NCBI RefSeq assembly: GCF_013393325.1
Contig: NZ_QJRC01000071.1
Span: 1-64,000 of the forward strand
From: Pseudomonas hunanensis
GTDB taxonomy: Bacteria; Pseudomonadota; Gammaproteobacteria; Pseudomonadales; Pseudomonadaceae
Direction: 5' to 3'
DNA: 64,000 nt
The notes under the pieces are model-generated. The model was not told the origin of the DNA and searched no databases. It worked only from the letters and a program-made list of their open reading frames with translations. Of the stretch, positions 56,401-62,527 are shown one piece after another. A program made the position numbers and the translations under genes. Every line of letters starts with the position of its first letter. The stretch's first letter is position 1.

Positions 56401-57149
56401 TCCAGCCCAAGCTCAGCCTCAAGACCCAGAAGCTGGTGGGCGCCGAGGCGCTGATCCGCTGGAGCCACCCAACCTTTGGGGAGGTGCCACCGGAGCACTT
56501 CATCCACCTGGCGGAAGAGAATGGCACCATTCTCCAACTCGGTGACTGGGTTCTGGAGCAAGCCTGCCGACAGATGCAGGCCTGGAAACAGCACTACCAA
56601 CCCTTCGGCCCGCTGTCGATCAACCTTGCCGGCGCCCAGCTGCGCCACCCGCACCTGGCCCGACGCATCGAACAGTTGCTCAAGCACTACCAGCTAAAGG
56701 CCGGTGACCTACAGCTGGAAATTACCGAGAACTTCATCATGAGCCAGGCAGAAGAGGCCCTGGCCGTGCTGTACCAGTTGAAGAAACTGGGCGTGCAACT
56801 GGCTATCGATGACTTCGGCACCGGCTACTCCTCGCTGAGCTACCTCAAGCGCCTGCCGCTGGATATTCTCAAGATCGACAAGTCGTTCATCCGCGGCCTG
56901 CCCGACGACCCACACGATGCCGCCATCGCCCGCGCGATCATTGCCCTTGGCCGCAGCATGCAGCTGACGATCATTGCCGAAGGCGTGGAAAACCAGGCCC
57001 AGCAGCGTTTTCTGGCAGCGGAAGGGTGTGAGCAGATCCAGGGCTACATCGTCAGCCTGCCGCTGCCACCAGACGAGTTCGCGGCCGCGTTCCTTCGCAT
57101 AGCACTATCAGATCTTTCAGATGGCACAGGTGCGAAACCCTCGTTATAA
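53406..57149 (+). CDS. SBP_bac_3-PAS-GGDEF-EAL signalling protein
   Basis: This is a large membrane-bound cyclic-di-GMP enzyme of 1247 residues. The order is signal peptide, periplasmic solute-binding-protein-like domain (about 30-255), transmembrane helix (about 265-290), four PAS-type domains (about 305-800), a GGDEF domain with intact GGDEF at 886-890, and an EAL domain with intact EAL at 1014-1016 and IDDFGTGYSSL. Both catalytic motifs are kept, so it could make and break c-di-GMP; net activity cannot be told. Its stop codon overlaps the -10 of the following tRNA gene. Confidence 0.94.
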   Translation: MPLKPAILLLLLILWNTTAGALTLTDEEKAWLAAHPQLSLGVDASWPPFEFRDQEGRYQGLAADYIATIQQRLGVTLKPVEPSSWTEVLAQARESRIDLLPGIMSTPERQGYLAFTRPYLDFPIVILAHKGGAQPRKLDDLYGLKIAVVENYAPHELLRTHHPDLNLVALPNVSSTLQALATDQVDAVVGDLASSIWSLRQLKLDGLYVSGETPYRYQLAMAVPRDKAVLVGILDKVMADMSSSEISQIQQRWVGNVVDQRMFWSDLLVYGLPTVLLLMAVLAVVIRINRRLSSEISRRIALEQELRSSEYHYRGLVESLSAIAWEADANDFTYSYVSPHAEDLLGYPLSDWLRPGFWRSILHPEDALWAQAYCDSETAAGRDHSLDYRVIRADGQPLWVRNIVSMIEHGHQPVMRGLMIDISETKHTEDALRLSEQKFASVFQQCPDILLIARHSDGCLLEVNEAFEEQIGLTQSQVIGRTATDLNLWGVEGSGLRVLEHLHQGGIRNLEMSFRRSNGQLFTGLTSAETFELDGTPALVVAVRDISQLKETQQQLQTSEEKFAKAFHASPDGLLLSRQSDGLLLEVNEGFCRLTGYDLNPTIDQTSLDLGIWVDLNERKRLVEQLNRDGFVRDFTCHIRRSDGQIRLCELSARPLPITGVDCMLTIARDITERHLMQEKLQLAATVFENTAEGVLITDIDQHISAVNRAFSEITGYSEIEALGQTPRLLASGQHDSAFYAAMWHQLTDEGHWQGEIYNKRKNGELYPSWLTISAVRNSEREITHFVAVFADISSIKHAQAKLDYQAHHDPLTGLPNRALFENRLQAVLTCAQVSNRQGAVLFLDLDRFKHINDSLGHPVGDLLLKGIAQRLKEQVRDVDTVARLGGDEFIILLPGLHKPSDASTIANKLLACFAAPFQAGEHEFFTSASIGISLYPQDGTDVATLIRNADAAMYRSKAKGRNRVEAYTRDLTAQASERIALEHELRRAVERNEMSLCFQPKLSLKTQKLVGAEALIRWSHPTFGEVPPEHFIHLAEENGTILQLGDWVLEQACRQMQAWKQHYQPFGPLSINLAGAQLRHPHLARRIEQLLKHYQLKAGDLQLEITENFIMSQAEEALAVLYQLKKLGVQLAIDDFGTGYSSLSYLKRLPLDILKIDKSFIRGLPDDPHDAAIARAIIALGRSMQLTIIAEGVENQAQQRFLAAEGCEQIQGYIVSLPLPPDEFAAAFLRIALSDLSDGTGAKPSL

Positions 57150-57150
57150 T
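57122..57150 (+). promoter_or_regulatory. Predicted tRNA-Ile promoter
   Basis: A consensus TATAAT at 57145-57150 contains the TAA stop codon of the GGDEF-EAL gene. TGGCAC at 57122-57127 is a weak -35, 17 bases upstream. The tRNA starts 16 bases later. Confidence 0.6.
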
Positions 57151-57165
57151 CCGGCCACTTACTGA

Positions 57166-57242
57166 GGGCCTATAGCTCAGTCGGTTAGAGCAGAGGACTC
57201 ATAATCCTTTGGTCCACGGTTCGAGTCCGTGTGGGCCCACCA
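57166..57242 (+). tRNA. tRNA-Ile (CAU anticodon)
   Basis: A 77-base tRNA with encoded CCA. The acceptor stem GGGCCTA pairs with TGGGCCC, the D-arm and T-arm (GGTTCGAGTCC) are normal, and the anticodon loop is ACTCATAATCC with CAT. The sequence matches the ileX-type minor isoleucine tRNA whose C34 is changed to lysidine to read AUA, rather than a methionine tRNA. It is the integration target of the element on its right. Confidence 0.93.
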
Positions 57243-57251
57243 GAAAAATCA

Positions 57252-57283
57252 AAGGCTTGCAGCGATCTGCAGGCCTTTTTTTA
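57252..57283 (+). terminator. tRNA terminator
   Basis: AAGGCTTGCAG and CTGCAGGCCTT form an 11-bp stem with loop CGAT, followed by seven Ts, ten bases after the tRNA. Confidence 0.92.
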
Positions 57284-57614
57284 TTTCCGGTTATTCGATT
57301 TTCCCCGTTTGTTCCCCGTTTTCGTGCGTTCTGCTTGGCGCCCTAGCCCCCGAAGGCCAGAATTTGCCCACCTCTCGGACTCACGATCATCAACGGCCCG
57401 CGGGCTCTCTTCTCCCCCCGCGTTCCCCGCTTGCTAGAACACAGTGTGTGGAACGACCTAAATCTTCCATCGAGACAAGTCATTGGCATCTATGCTTCTC
57501 TCAAGGCATAGCCGTCGGCAGCTCCAAGCTGGCACGCCACAGTAGCCGTTCTAGAGCCCCGGAAGGCGAACCTCAATAGCGGGCTGCAATCGATGGCTCA
57601 AAGGAGGAGCATTC

Positions 57615-58652
57615 ATGGATAGCACTCTGCTTCTAGCCGAGACTCGAATCGGTTTCAGAAACTGTTGCAAGCCAGGCTGGCTGCGCGCACTATCAGCGAA
57701 TTTTTTGGCATTAATCGAAAGGATGCATCGTATGCTGGAGCTGAATCAGCGCTGGATTCATTTTTATGGTGTAACTTTGAAGTCTGCGCCCGATGACGCG
57801 CCGCCATTTGATTTAGAAAACACGTTAAGGGTACTCAAACAAAATTTTGGGGACGGCAAGCTAGCAAAGCTGATTAACAAGAATACTGCTTGCGTGCGAA
57901 TCTCAGACTTATTGTTCACCCCCCAAAAAAGGCGAGTTAGCTTTTTATTTCAATATTCCGACTCGAAAATGTCGGACCCTGCCTTCAGCCACCTAGAGTC
58001 TGGTGAGCTCAGGTCCGAGCCTAAGTTAGATGGTGAAGGGATTGCAGTGTCTGCACACGCGATACTATACCTCGACCCTATCAAGCCTAACGGCCTAGAA
58101 TATTTAATGCTTTTAGAAGATGCCCCTGGCATCGGCAAGGCAAAACTGACCCCGTTCTTCAACTCCCTGCTTAAAGAATTTTTATCCAAGGAGTTTGAGA
58201 ACGAAGACGGCAACTTCATCAATAGCTATCCTGTAATTGGCTTTGACAACGTTGCTGATCAGTCACTTTCTGATGACCTTGAAAAGGGCGAGCTTCGCTT
58301 TATCGAACTATACAAAAACGTGACGATTAACGAGTTTGACGAAGACCCCTATCTAGATAAAGTCACGACGACCGTTAAAATCAAAGCAGCCGCAAAGTCT
58401 AATGGCCAAGGAGCTGTGGACTTTATCAACCGAGCCAAAGATATCGGTCGAGAGAAAGGTTTCCCAGATATGCGTGTAGTTTTTAAGAAGCAACAAGGGA
58501 ACCAGCGCTCAGTGCGCTTCTCGACCTTAAGAGAGGATGCTGGTGATGCAGTCTTCGGTCGAATGGAGATGGTAGAGACTGACTATGATCTGCCGCAATG
58601 TACGGCTAAAATTGATAAGAAGTTTTTGGCTAAAATGCGAGCATTAAAGTGA
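57615..58652 (+). CDS. Unrecognised soluble cargo protein
   Basis: I do not recognise this 345-residue protein. It is largely hydrophilic, with no signal peptide or membrane helix. Readable segments include FDLENTLRVLKQNFGDGKLAKLI, a strand-rich middle (AHAILYLDP, LMLLEDAPGIGK) and a lysine-rich C-terminus, which might suit nucleic-acid binding. A strong ribosome site AAGGAGG lies eight bases before the ATG at 57615; an internal ATG at 57732 (MLELNQRWIHFYG), with AAAGGA upstream, may be the true start of the conserved part. The DNA is visibly AT-richer than the core. A membrane-protein gene follows after ten bases, so the two form an operon and probably one system. Confidence 0.8.
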   Translation: MDSTLLLAETRIGFRNCCKPGWLRALSANFLALIERMHRMLELNQRWIHFYGVTLKSAPDDAPPFDLENTLRVLKQNFGDGKLAKLINKNTACVRISDLLFTPQKRRVSFLFQYSDSKMSDPAFSHLESGELRSEPKLDGEGIAVSAHAILYLDPIKPNGLEYLMLLEDAPGIGKAKLTPFFNSLLKEFLSKEFENEDGNFINSYPVIGFDNVADQSLSDDLEKGELRFIELYKNVTINEFDEDPYLDKVTTTVKIKAAAKSNGQGAVDFINRAKDIGREKGFPDMRVVFKKQQGNQRSVRFSTLREDAGDAVFGRMEMVETDYDLPQCTAKIDKKFLAKMRALK

Positions 58653-58662
58653 GCATGCCACG

Positions 58663-59358
58663 ATGAAAAATAGTCTCCGCCGACTTTTGACCCCGCTATC
58701 TTATCTGCGGATAACAAGGCAAGACAAACACACAGATGAGCTGATAATCCCTGGGGTTATCACGACTGCATCCGTCCTTATTCTTGCCTGTCTCGCTGGA
58801 AAGGTACCAGTATTTGCAGAGAAGGGTGTAATTAGCGCAATCGTTAACTACTTACAGATAGTATCCGGATTCTACATAGCATCACTTGCGGCCGTTGCAA
58901 CCTTCAATAAAGACTCAATGGACAAGACAATGCCGGGAATTCCGGTGACACTTCCTAATAGACGCAGGAGGAAGGGACGGCCCGAGCCGTTGTCTCGACG
59001 ACGTTTTTTGTGCTTTCTATTTGGTTATCTGTCATTCGCTTCGCTTGTTCTTTACTTTGGGGGGAGTGCATTAGTTTTGCTGGCTCCGCACATTAAAGAA
59101 ATGATTCCCGCTCAGGCCTTACCGTTTCTGAAATGGCCGGTGATTACTTTATATTTATTTGTCACAAGCAATGTCATGATCACTACCTTGCTCGGACTAT
59201 ATTATATGACCGATAGGATTCATCGGAAGGAGGCGACTTTTGTTACTCCTATGGTGGCGCCGCCCAATGACGATGACGATAGCCCTGAGGACGACGATGA
59301 GGATGAGGATGAGGATGAGGAGGCCAAGCCAGATGTGCCCCCTCATCGAAAGCATTGA
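58663..59358 (+). CDS. Four-helix membrane protein with acidic tail
   Basis: This is an unrecognised 231-residue protein with four predicted membrane helices at about 28-47, 57-80, 113-137 and 148-178. A basic loop (RRRRKGRPEPLSRRR) sits between helices 2 and 3. The C-terminal tail from about 203 is almost entirely Asp/Glu before ending PHRKH. It follows the soluble cargo gene by ten bases in the same AT-rich block. A soluble plus membrane protein pair carried by a phage-related element is a common layout for anti-phage systems, but no known family is evident. Confidence 0.8.
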   Translation: MKNSLRRLLTPLSYLRITRQDKHTDELIIPGVITTASVLILACLAGKVPVFAEKGVISAIVNYLQIVSGFYIASLAAVATFNKDSMDKTMPGIPVTLPNRRRRKGRPEPLSRRRFLCFLFGYLSFASLVLYFGGSALVLLAPHIKEMIPAQALPFLKWPVITLYLFVTSNVMITTLLGLYYMTDRIHRKEATFVTPMVAPPNDDDDSPEDDDEDEDEDEEAKPDVPPHRKH

Positions 59359-59490
59359 AGCCAAAATTTTGAGCCACACGCCGGGGGGTTGAGATCAGCT
59401 GGTATCCCTCGCGGTATTGGTACCTCACGTGGTGGAAAGGCAGGTGCCCTCAGATCTGAGGACACACCTAGATACCTCGAATTAGACGTA

Positions 59491-59517
59491 CTTAAAGTGA
59501 CCTCGACTCACTTTAAG
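59491..59517. terminator. Perfect AT-rich hairpin at the gpI stop codon
   Basis: CTTAAAGTGA and TCACTTTAAG form a perfect 10-bp inverted repeat with a 7-base spacer. The gpI-like gene's stop codon (59513-59515) lies inside it. It sits between convergent element genes and could be a bidirectional terminator or a protein-binding site; there is no long T-run. The rest of 59359-59512 shows no gene. Confidence 0.5.
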
Positions 59518-60112
59518 CCTTGTCCTGGGCCACGATCGAAGCCGAGATGATCGCTCCGCCCCAGCGACGATGGCCGATGCAGATCGGCACAGGAAGGCCG
59601 CTGGCTGTGGTGTTTTTGGCGCTGCCAAAGGCGTAGCTAGCCAGGTTGTCTGGCGATCCACTGTGGCTTAGCCCAGTGGCCTGTGGGCTGAGCATCTGCA
59701 GCACTCCACCGGCCACGTTGGCAATGCCGGCGCCCATCAGGCCGGCAGCAAGGCCGCCTGTGGCGAACGAAGCAGCGACGATCAGCGCTGCGCCAAGCAC
59801 AGTCTGCAACAGACCGCCGCGCTTGCTGCCGCGAATGACGGGGACAAACCACAGCTCCCGTGCGCCGCCTCGATCCAAGTCACCCTCACCAATATTTTTG
59901 CCATTCTTGAAGACGGCGAAGCGTAGACCGCGACCCTCAGCTTCAGCCAGGTCACGCGCGAAGCCTGGATAGTTGGCATCCAGCGCTTTGGCGGCCTCCT
60001 TCGTATCACCGCGTTCCAGCAGGAAGTGGTGGTGTTTATCGTATTTCTTGCCCAAGAAGCCGCCCAAGCGGATTTTGGTCTTTGGTGCATAGTCCATTGC
60101 GGTCGCAGCCAT
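59513..60112 (-). CDS. Lambda gpI-like tail assembly protein
   Basis: This is a 199-residue homologue of phage lambda tail tip assembly protein I. The N-terminal ubiquitin-like half (to about residue 95, ELWFVPVIRGSKRGG) is followed by the typical glycine/alanine-rich hydrophobic segment (100-140, ending GGVLQMLSP). The C-terminal stretch is SPDNLASYAFGSAKNTTASGLPVPICIG, in which lambda has SSLDNMVAQGNVLPVLYG. In lambda gpI acts during tail tip assembly with gpK and gpJ; neither is here. The start at 60112 overlaps the stop of the upstream gene (TGATG). Whether it acts on a helper phage's tails is an inference. Confidence 0.85.
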   Translation of the reverse strand: MAATAMDYAPKTKIRLGGFLGKKYDKHHHFLLERGDTKEAAKALDANYPGFARDLAEAEGRGLRFAVFKNGKNIGEGDLDRGGARELWFVPVIRGSKRGGLLQTVLGAALIVAASFATGGLAAGLMGAGIANVAGGVLQMLSPQATGLSHSGSPDNLASYAFGSAKNTTASGLPVPICIGHRRWGGAIISASIVAQDKA

Positions 60113-60471
60113 CACACGGCCTCCTGTGGCATAGCTAGGTGCACGCCCAGGCGACGAGCGAGCATCTCGCGGCACTGCAACGCCTCAAGGCGGATGGCGG
60201 CCTCTCGGGCAGAGCAAGGGTTCCAGTTGGGCGCATAGCTCGACATGGAAGCGCGAGCGCCGCGCATGGTGCCACGCAACAAGTCAGCGGATATCCGTGC
60301 CTCCTCTTCGGTGAAAAACACGCCATCGAGCTTCGCCCTTTGGCCGGCCTGGACCTGATCGACTTCCCACAGCAAATAACAGGGACCACCTTTGTCCAGC
60401 GCGAAGGTAGTCACATCGCAGGCTCGGGCGAAACGCTCTTGAAAGGTGGGTGGAGCTGGTTGAATGGTCAT
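60112..60471 (-). CDS. Hypothetical protein of the element (119 aa)
   Basis: This is an unrecognised 119-residue protein, hydrophilic, with a FFTEEEARISADLLRG helix in the middle and an Arg/Leu-rich C-terminal half. Its stop overlaps the gpI-like start, so the two are translationally coupled and probably work together. It lies just downstream of the GGTGTTAAC motif array, which therefore sits where its promoter should be. Confidence 0.75.
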   Translation of the reverse strand: MTIQPAPPTFQERFARACDVTTFALDKGGPCYLLWEVDQVQAGQRAKLDGVFFTEEEARISADLLRGTMRGARASMSSYAPNWNPCSAREAAIRLEALQCREMLARRLGVHLAMPQEAV

Positions 60472-60486
60472 CAGCGGTAGCCTCCA

Positions 60487-60654
60487 GGTGTTAACACGTC
60501 GGTGTTAAAGCGTTAACTTTTCGGTGTTAAAGGTGTTAACCCTGTTAACGTCCGCCAGAGGGCGCTATTGGCTTCTATCGCACGATTTCCGTGGCTTCCA
60601 GCCCCATGCACGTTCGGCATGGTGTTAACGTCGGATTAACATTTTTTGTTAAAG
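60487..60654. repeat. GGTGTTAAC iteron-like array
   Basis: Motifs related to GGTGTTAAC occur at 60487, 60501, 60510, 60523, 60532, 60542, 60621, 60632 and 60646, many containing the palindrome GTTAAC. Six are packed into 63 bases at intervals of 9-14, then three more follow 80 bases later. The array fills the only gene-free gap inside the element's minus-strand cluster (60472-60727). It could be a replication origin's iterons or an operator region for the genes downstream. Confidence 0.75.
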
Positions 60655-60727
60655 GGGGAAAAAATCTGTGCGTGGGGTCGGAGGCGGTCTAGGTCAGCGG
60701 ACCTTCCAGACTTTCGACCCGCCCCCC

Positions 60728-60925
60728 TCAGTAGGTCGGCGCGATGTACGGCGGCGCCGACCGGATCTGCTCCAGCGCTTCTGCTGCGCTCAGGCCGCTG
60801 GCCAACAGTCGATCGATCTCTTTGCTCAACCGCTCACGCTCCTCCATCTGGCGCAACAGGGCGCGGCTGTGGGCGATCTGGTTGAGGGCTCGTTGAACTG
60901 GCTTGGGTAGATGGGTATGGCTCAT
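60728..60925 (-). CDS. Small coiled-coil protein of the element (65 aa)
   Basis: This is an unrecognised 65-residue protein, mostly charged helix (RALLRQMEERERLSKEIDRLLASG), so a short coiled coil is likely. A good ribosome site (GGAGAAG) precedes the ATG at 60925. It sits between the capsid terminator and the GGTGTTAAC array. A role as a regulator or capsid-associated factor is possible but unsupported. Confidence 0.7.
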   Translation of the reverse strand: MSHTHLPKPVQRALNQIAHSRALLRQMEERERLSKEIDRLLASGLSAAEALEQIRSAPPYIAPTY

Positions 60926-60945
60926 GGTCTTCTCCGGTGTGAATG

Positions 60946-60967
60946 AAAAGGCCCGCGAGTGCGGGCC
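60946..60967 (-). terminator. Terminator after the capsid gene
   Basis: On the minus strand GGCCCGC, loop ACTC, GCGGGCC and TTTT follow the capsid stop codon by about 90 bases. Confidence 0.8.
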
Positions 60968-61054
60968 AGTGCCGGATCACCCCACAAAGGAAAGAAGGGC
61001 TCCGACTGCTGCGGTTAGGAGGTCGTGGCACTCACAGCTAACCCACGCTCGTTG

Positions 61055-62212
61055 TTACGGTGTCGGCGTGCCGGCCAGCGTGACGAGTCGAGTAGCTGTG
61101 GGTGCGAACACGGCCAGGCCAGCGCGCAGCTCTGCCAGGATGGTCACCATGTTGCGGCGGAAGTTGTCACCGTCGTGGCGGCTGGCTTCCACGGTCACTT
61201 CCTGACGGTCCAGCAATGCGGCCACGCTGGTATCGAGGATCAGTGCCTCGCCTTGCGGCATACCGTTAGTGACGACTACCGGTGTGCCCCACAGGCTGGG
61301 TGGCGCTGGATCGCGGGGCGTGCCAATCACGTACTGGCCGTCGCCATCCTCGGCGCGCTCGCTCTCGATGGCGAACCAGTCGCGCGGGTTCATCACGATG
61401 ACGTTCGGATTCCAACCGTCGGCCTTGAGGTCAGTGAGGGCAGCGCCAATGCGGTCAGCCGGCTTGCCGGTGGTGATGCCGGCAGCGATGGCCTGCTTCT
61501 TGAACCCGAGGATTTCACCTGCGCCGCCGTCACCGTTGATGAGTTCGGCTTCCAGCTTCTGCCGCACGCCCACGCTCATCAGCGTGTTGATCTGTCCTTC
61601 AAGCTGGTCATTGTCCTGCAGCACCTGGAGGCTCGCCGGAATCCAGGTGGCGATGGTGGCGATTTCCGCCCGCTCCATTTTGGTAGGCATCGACCCTTCG
61701 GCCTTCTCCTCGCCTTCTTCTTTCTGGTAGGCCGCGCCGTTGATGTAGCCGTCGAGGCGAACGAACTCGTAGGTGGCGCTGGTAACCGGCACGACCGGCA
61801 GCACATCCAGCAAGCTCAGCCGTGGCTGTGGAATGCCCCGGATCCCGCCGCCATCACGCTGCGGGGTGGTGGGGTAGCTGGTCGAGCCGGTAACGCCTTT
61901 GTTGGGGTTGGTGATGGCTGCGCGGACGCCCACTTTGCAATTGATCTGGCCGGTGGACTTCATACCGTTGCGGAAGCCGGCGATGCCATCAGCGGCCACG
62001 ACCTGGGCAGTCACAACATTGGAGTCGGTGGAGTCATCGTTGGCGCCTCGGCGGGCGCTGACATTCACCATCTTCTGCTCGATTTCTTGAAGGCGGGCGC
62101 CGAACTCGGTTTGTTTCTCTGCAGAGGAAGATTTGAAGTCAGCGATCTGCGTGCCGATGTTCTGCAGCGTTTGATTCAGCTGGGTCATGTCCTGCTGATA
62201 GGGATCTGGCAT
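61055..62212 (-). CDS. HK97-type phage major capsid protein
   Basis: This is a 385-residue major capsid protein, the same length as the HK97 gp5 precursor. Residues 1-60 form a probable coiled coil like the scaffolding delta domain. The HK97 core follows: YEFVRLDGYINGAAY (E-loop side), TWIPASLQVLQDNDQLEGQI, LINGDGGAGEILGF, VIVMNPRDWFAIE, WGTPVVVTNG and DNFRRNMVTILAELRAGLAVFAPTA. All are intact, with no frameshift. GGAG precedes the ATG. It lies directly after int and the AlpA-like gene, with no portal, protease or terminase gene nearby, so maturation would need a helper's proteins. Confidence 0.93.
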   Translation of the reverse strand: MPDPYQQDMTQLNQTLQNIGTQIADFKSSSAEKQTEFGARLQEIEQKMVNVSARRGANDDSTDSNVVTAQVVAADGIAGFRNGMKSTGQINCKVGVRAAITNPNKGVTGSTSYPTTPQRDGGGIRGIPQPRLSLLDVLPVVPVTSATYEFVRLDGYINGAAYQKEEGEEKAEGSMPTKMERAEIATIATWIPASLQVLQDNDQLEGQINTLMSVGVRQKLEAELINGDGGAGEILGFKKQAIAAGITTGKPADRIGAALTDLKADGWNPNVIVMNPRDWFAIESERAEDGDGQYVIGTPRDPAPPSLWGTPVVVTNGMPQGEALILDTSVAALLDRQEVTVEASRHDGDNFRRNMVTILAELRAGLAVFAPTATRLVTLAGTPTP

Positions 62213-62293
62213 AGGGTTCTCCGGGGTGTGTAAACGATGCCGTCTACCCTATGCGCGCACGCACACCCCGGTCAGCGGTTAACTTCGACGTCC

Positions 62294-62524
62294 TCAGTCG
62301 GTATCCGTCGCAAAGCGCACTATGTCGGCTATTTTGTAGAACCTACGATTGCCACGGCGCACGAATGGCAGCGGTGAGCGACCCTCTGCAGCCAGGCGGC
62401 GCAGGTAGCTGGGGGCATATCCCAGCAGGTCTGCCGTGGCTGGCTCGGGCACCAAGCCTCCAATCAATGGCGTGATGCCGGCCTGGGCCAACCGCTCGGT
62501 AACGTCCTGTTCAACGTCCACCAT
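62294..62524 (-). CDS. AlpA-like helix-turn-helix regulator/excisionase
   Basis: This is a 76-residue DNA-binding protein with a MerR/AlpA-type winged helix (PEPATADLLGYAPSYLRRLAAEGR, then FVRRGNRRFYKIADIVRF). Proteins of this type act as excisionases or activators of integrase in P4-like and PICI-like elements. It starts three bases after the int stop codon, so the two are coupled. Confidence 0.85.
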   Translation of the reverse strand: MVDVEQDVTERLAQAGITPLIGGLVPEPATADLLGYAPSYLRRLAAEGRSPLPFVRRGNRRFYKIADIVRFATDTD

Positions 62525-62527
62525 GAT

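Noticed and set aside
57229..57579. Short frame overlapping the tRNA and its terminator
   Set aside because: It begins inside the tRNA, runs through the terminator and has no ribosome site.
57615..59358. Cargo pair as a Kiwa (KwaA/KwaB) system
   Set aside because: A four-helix membrane protein plus a soluble protein fits in outline, but gene order is reversed and I cannot recognise the KwaB family features, so I leave it unassigned.
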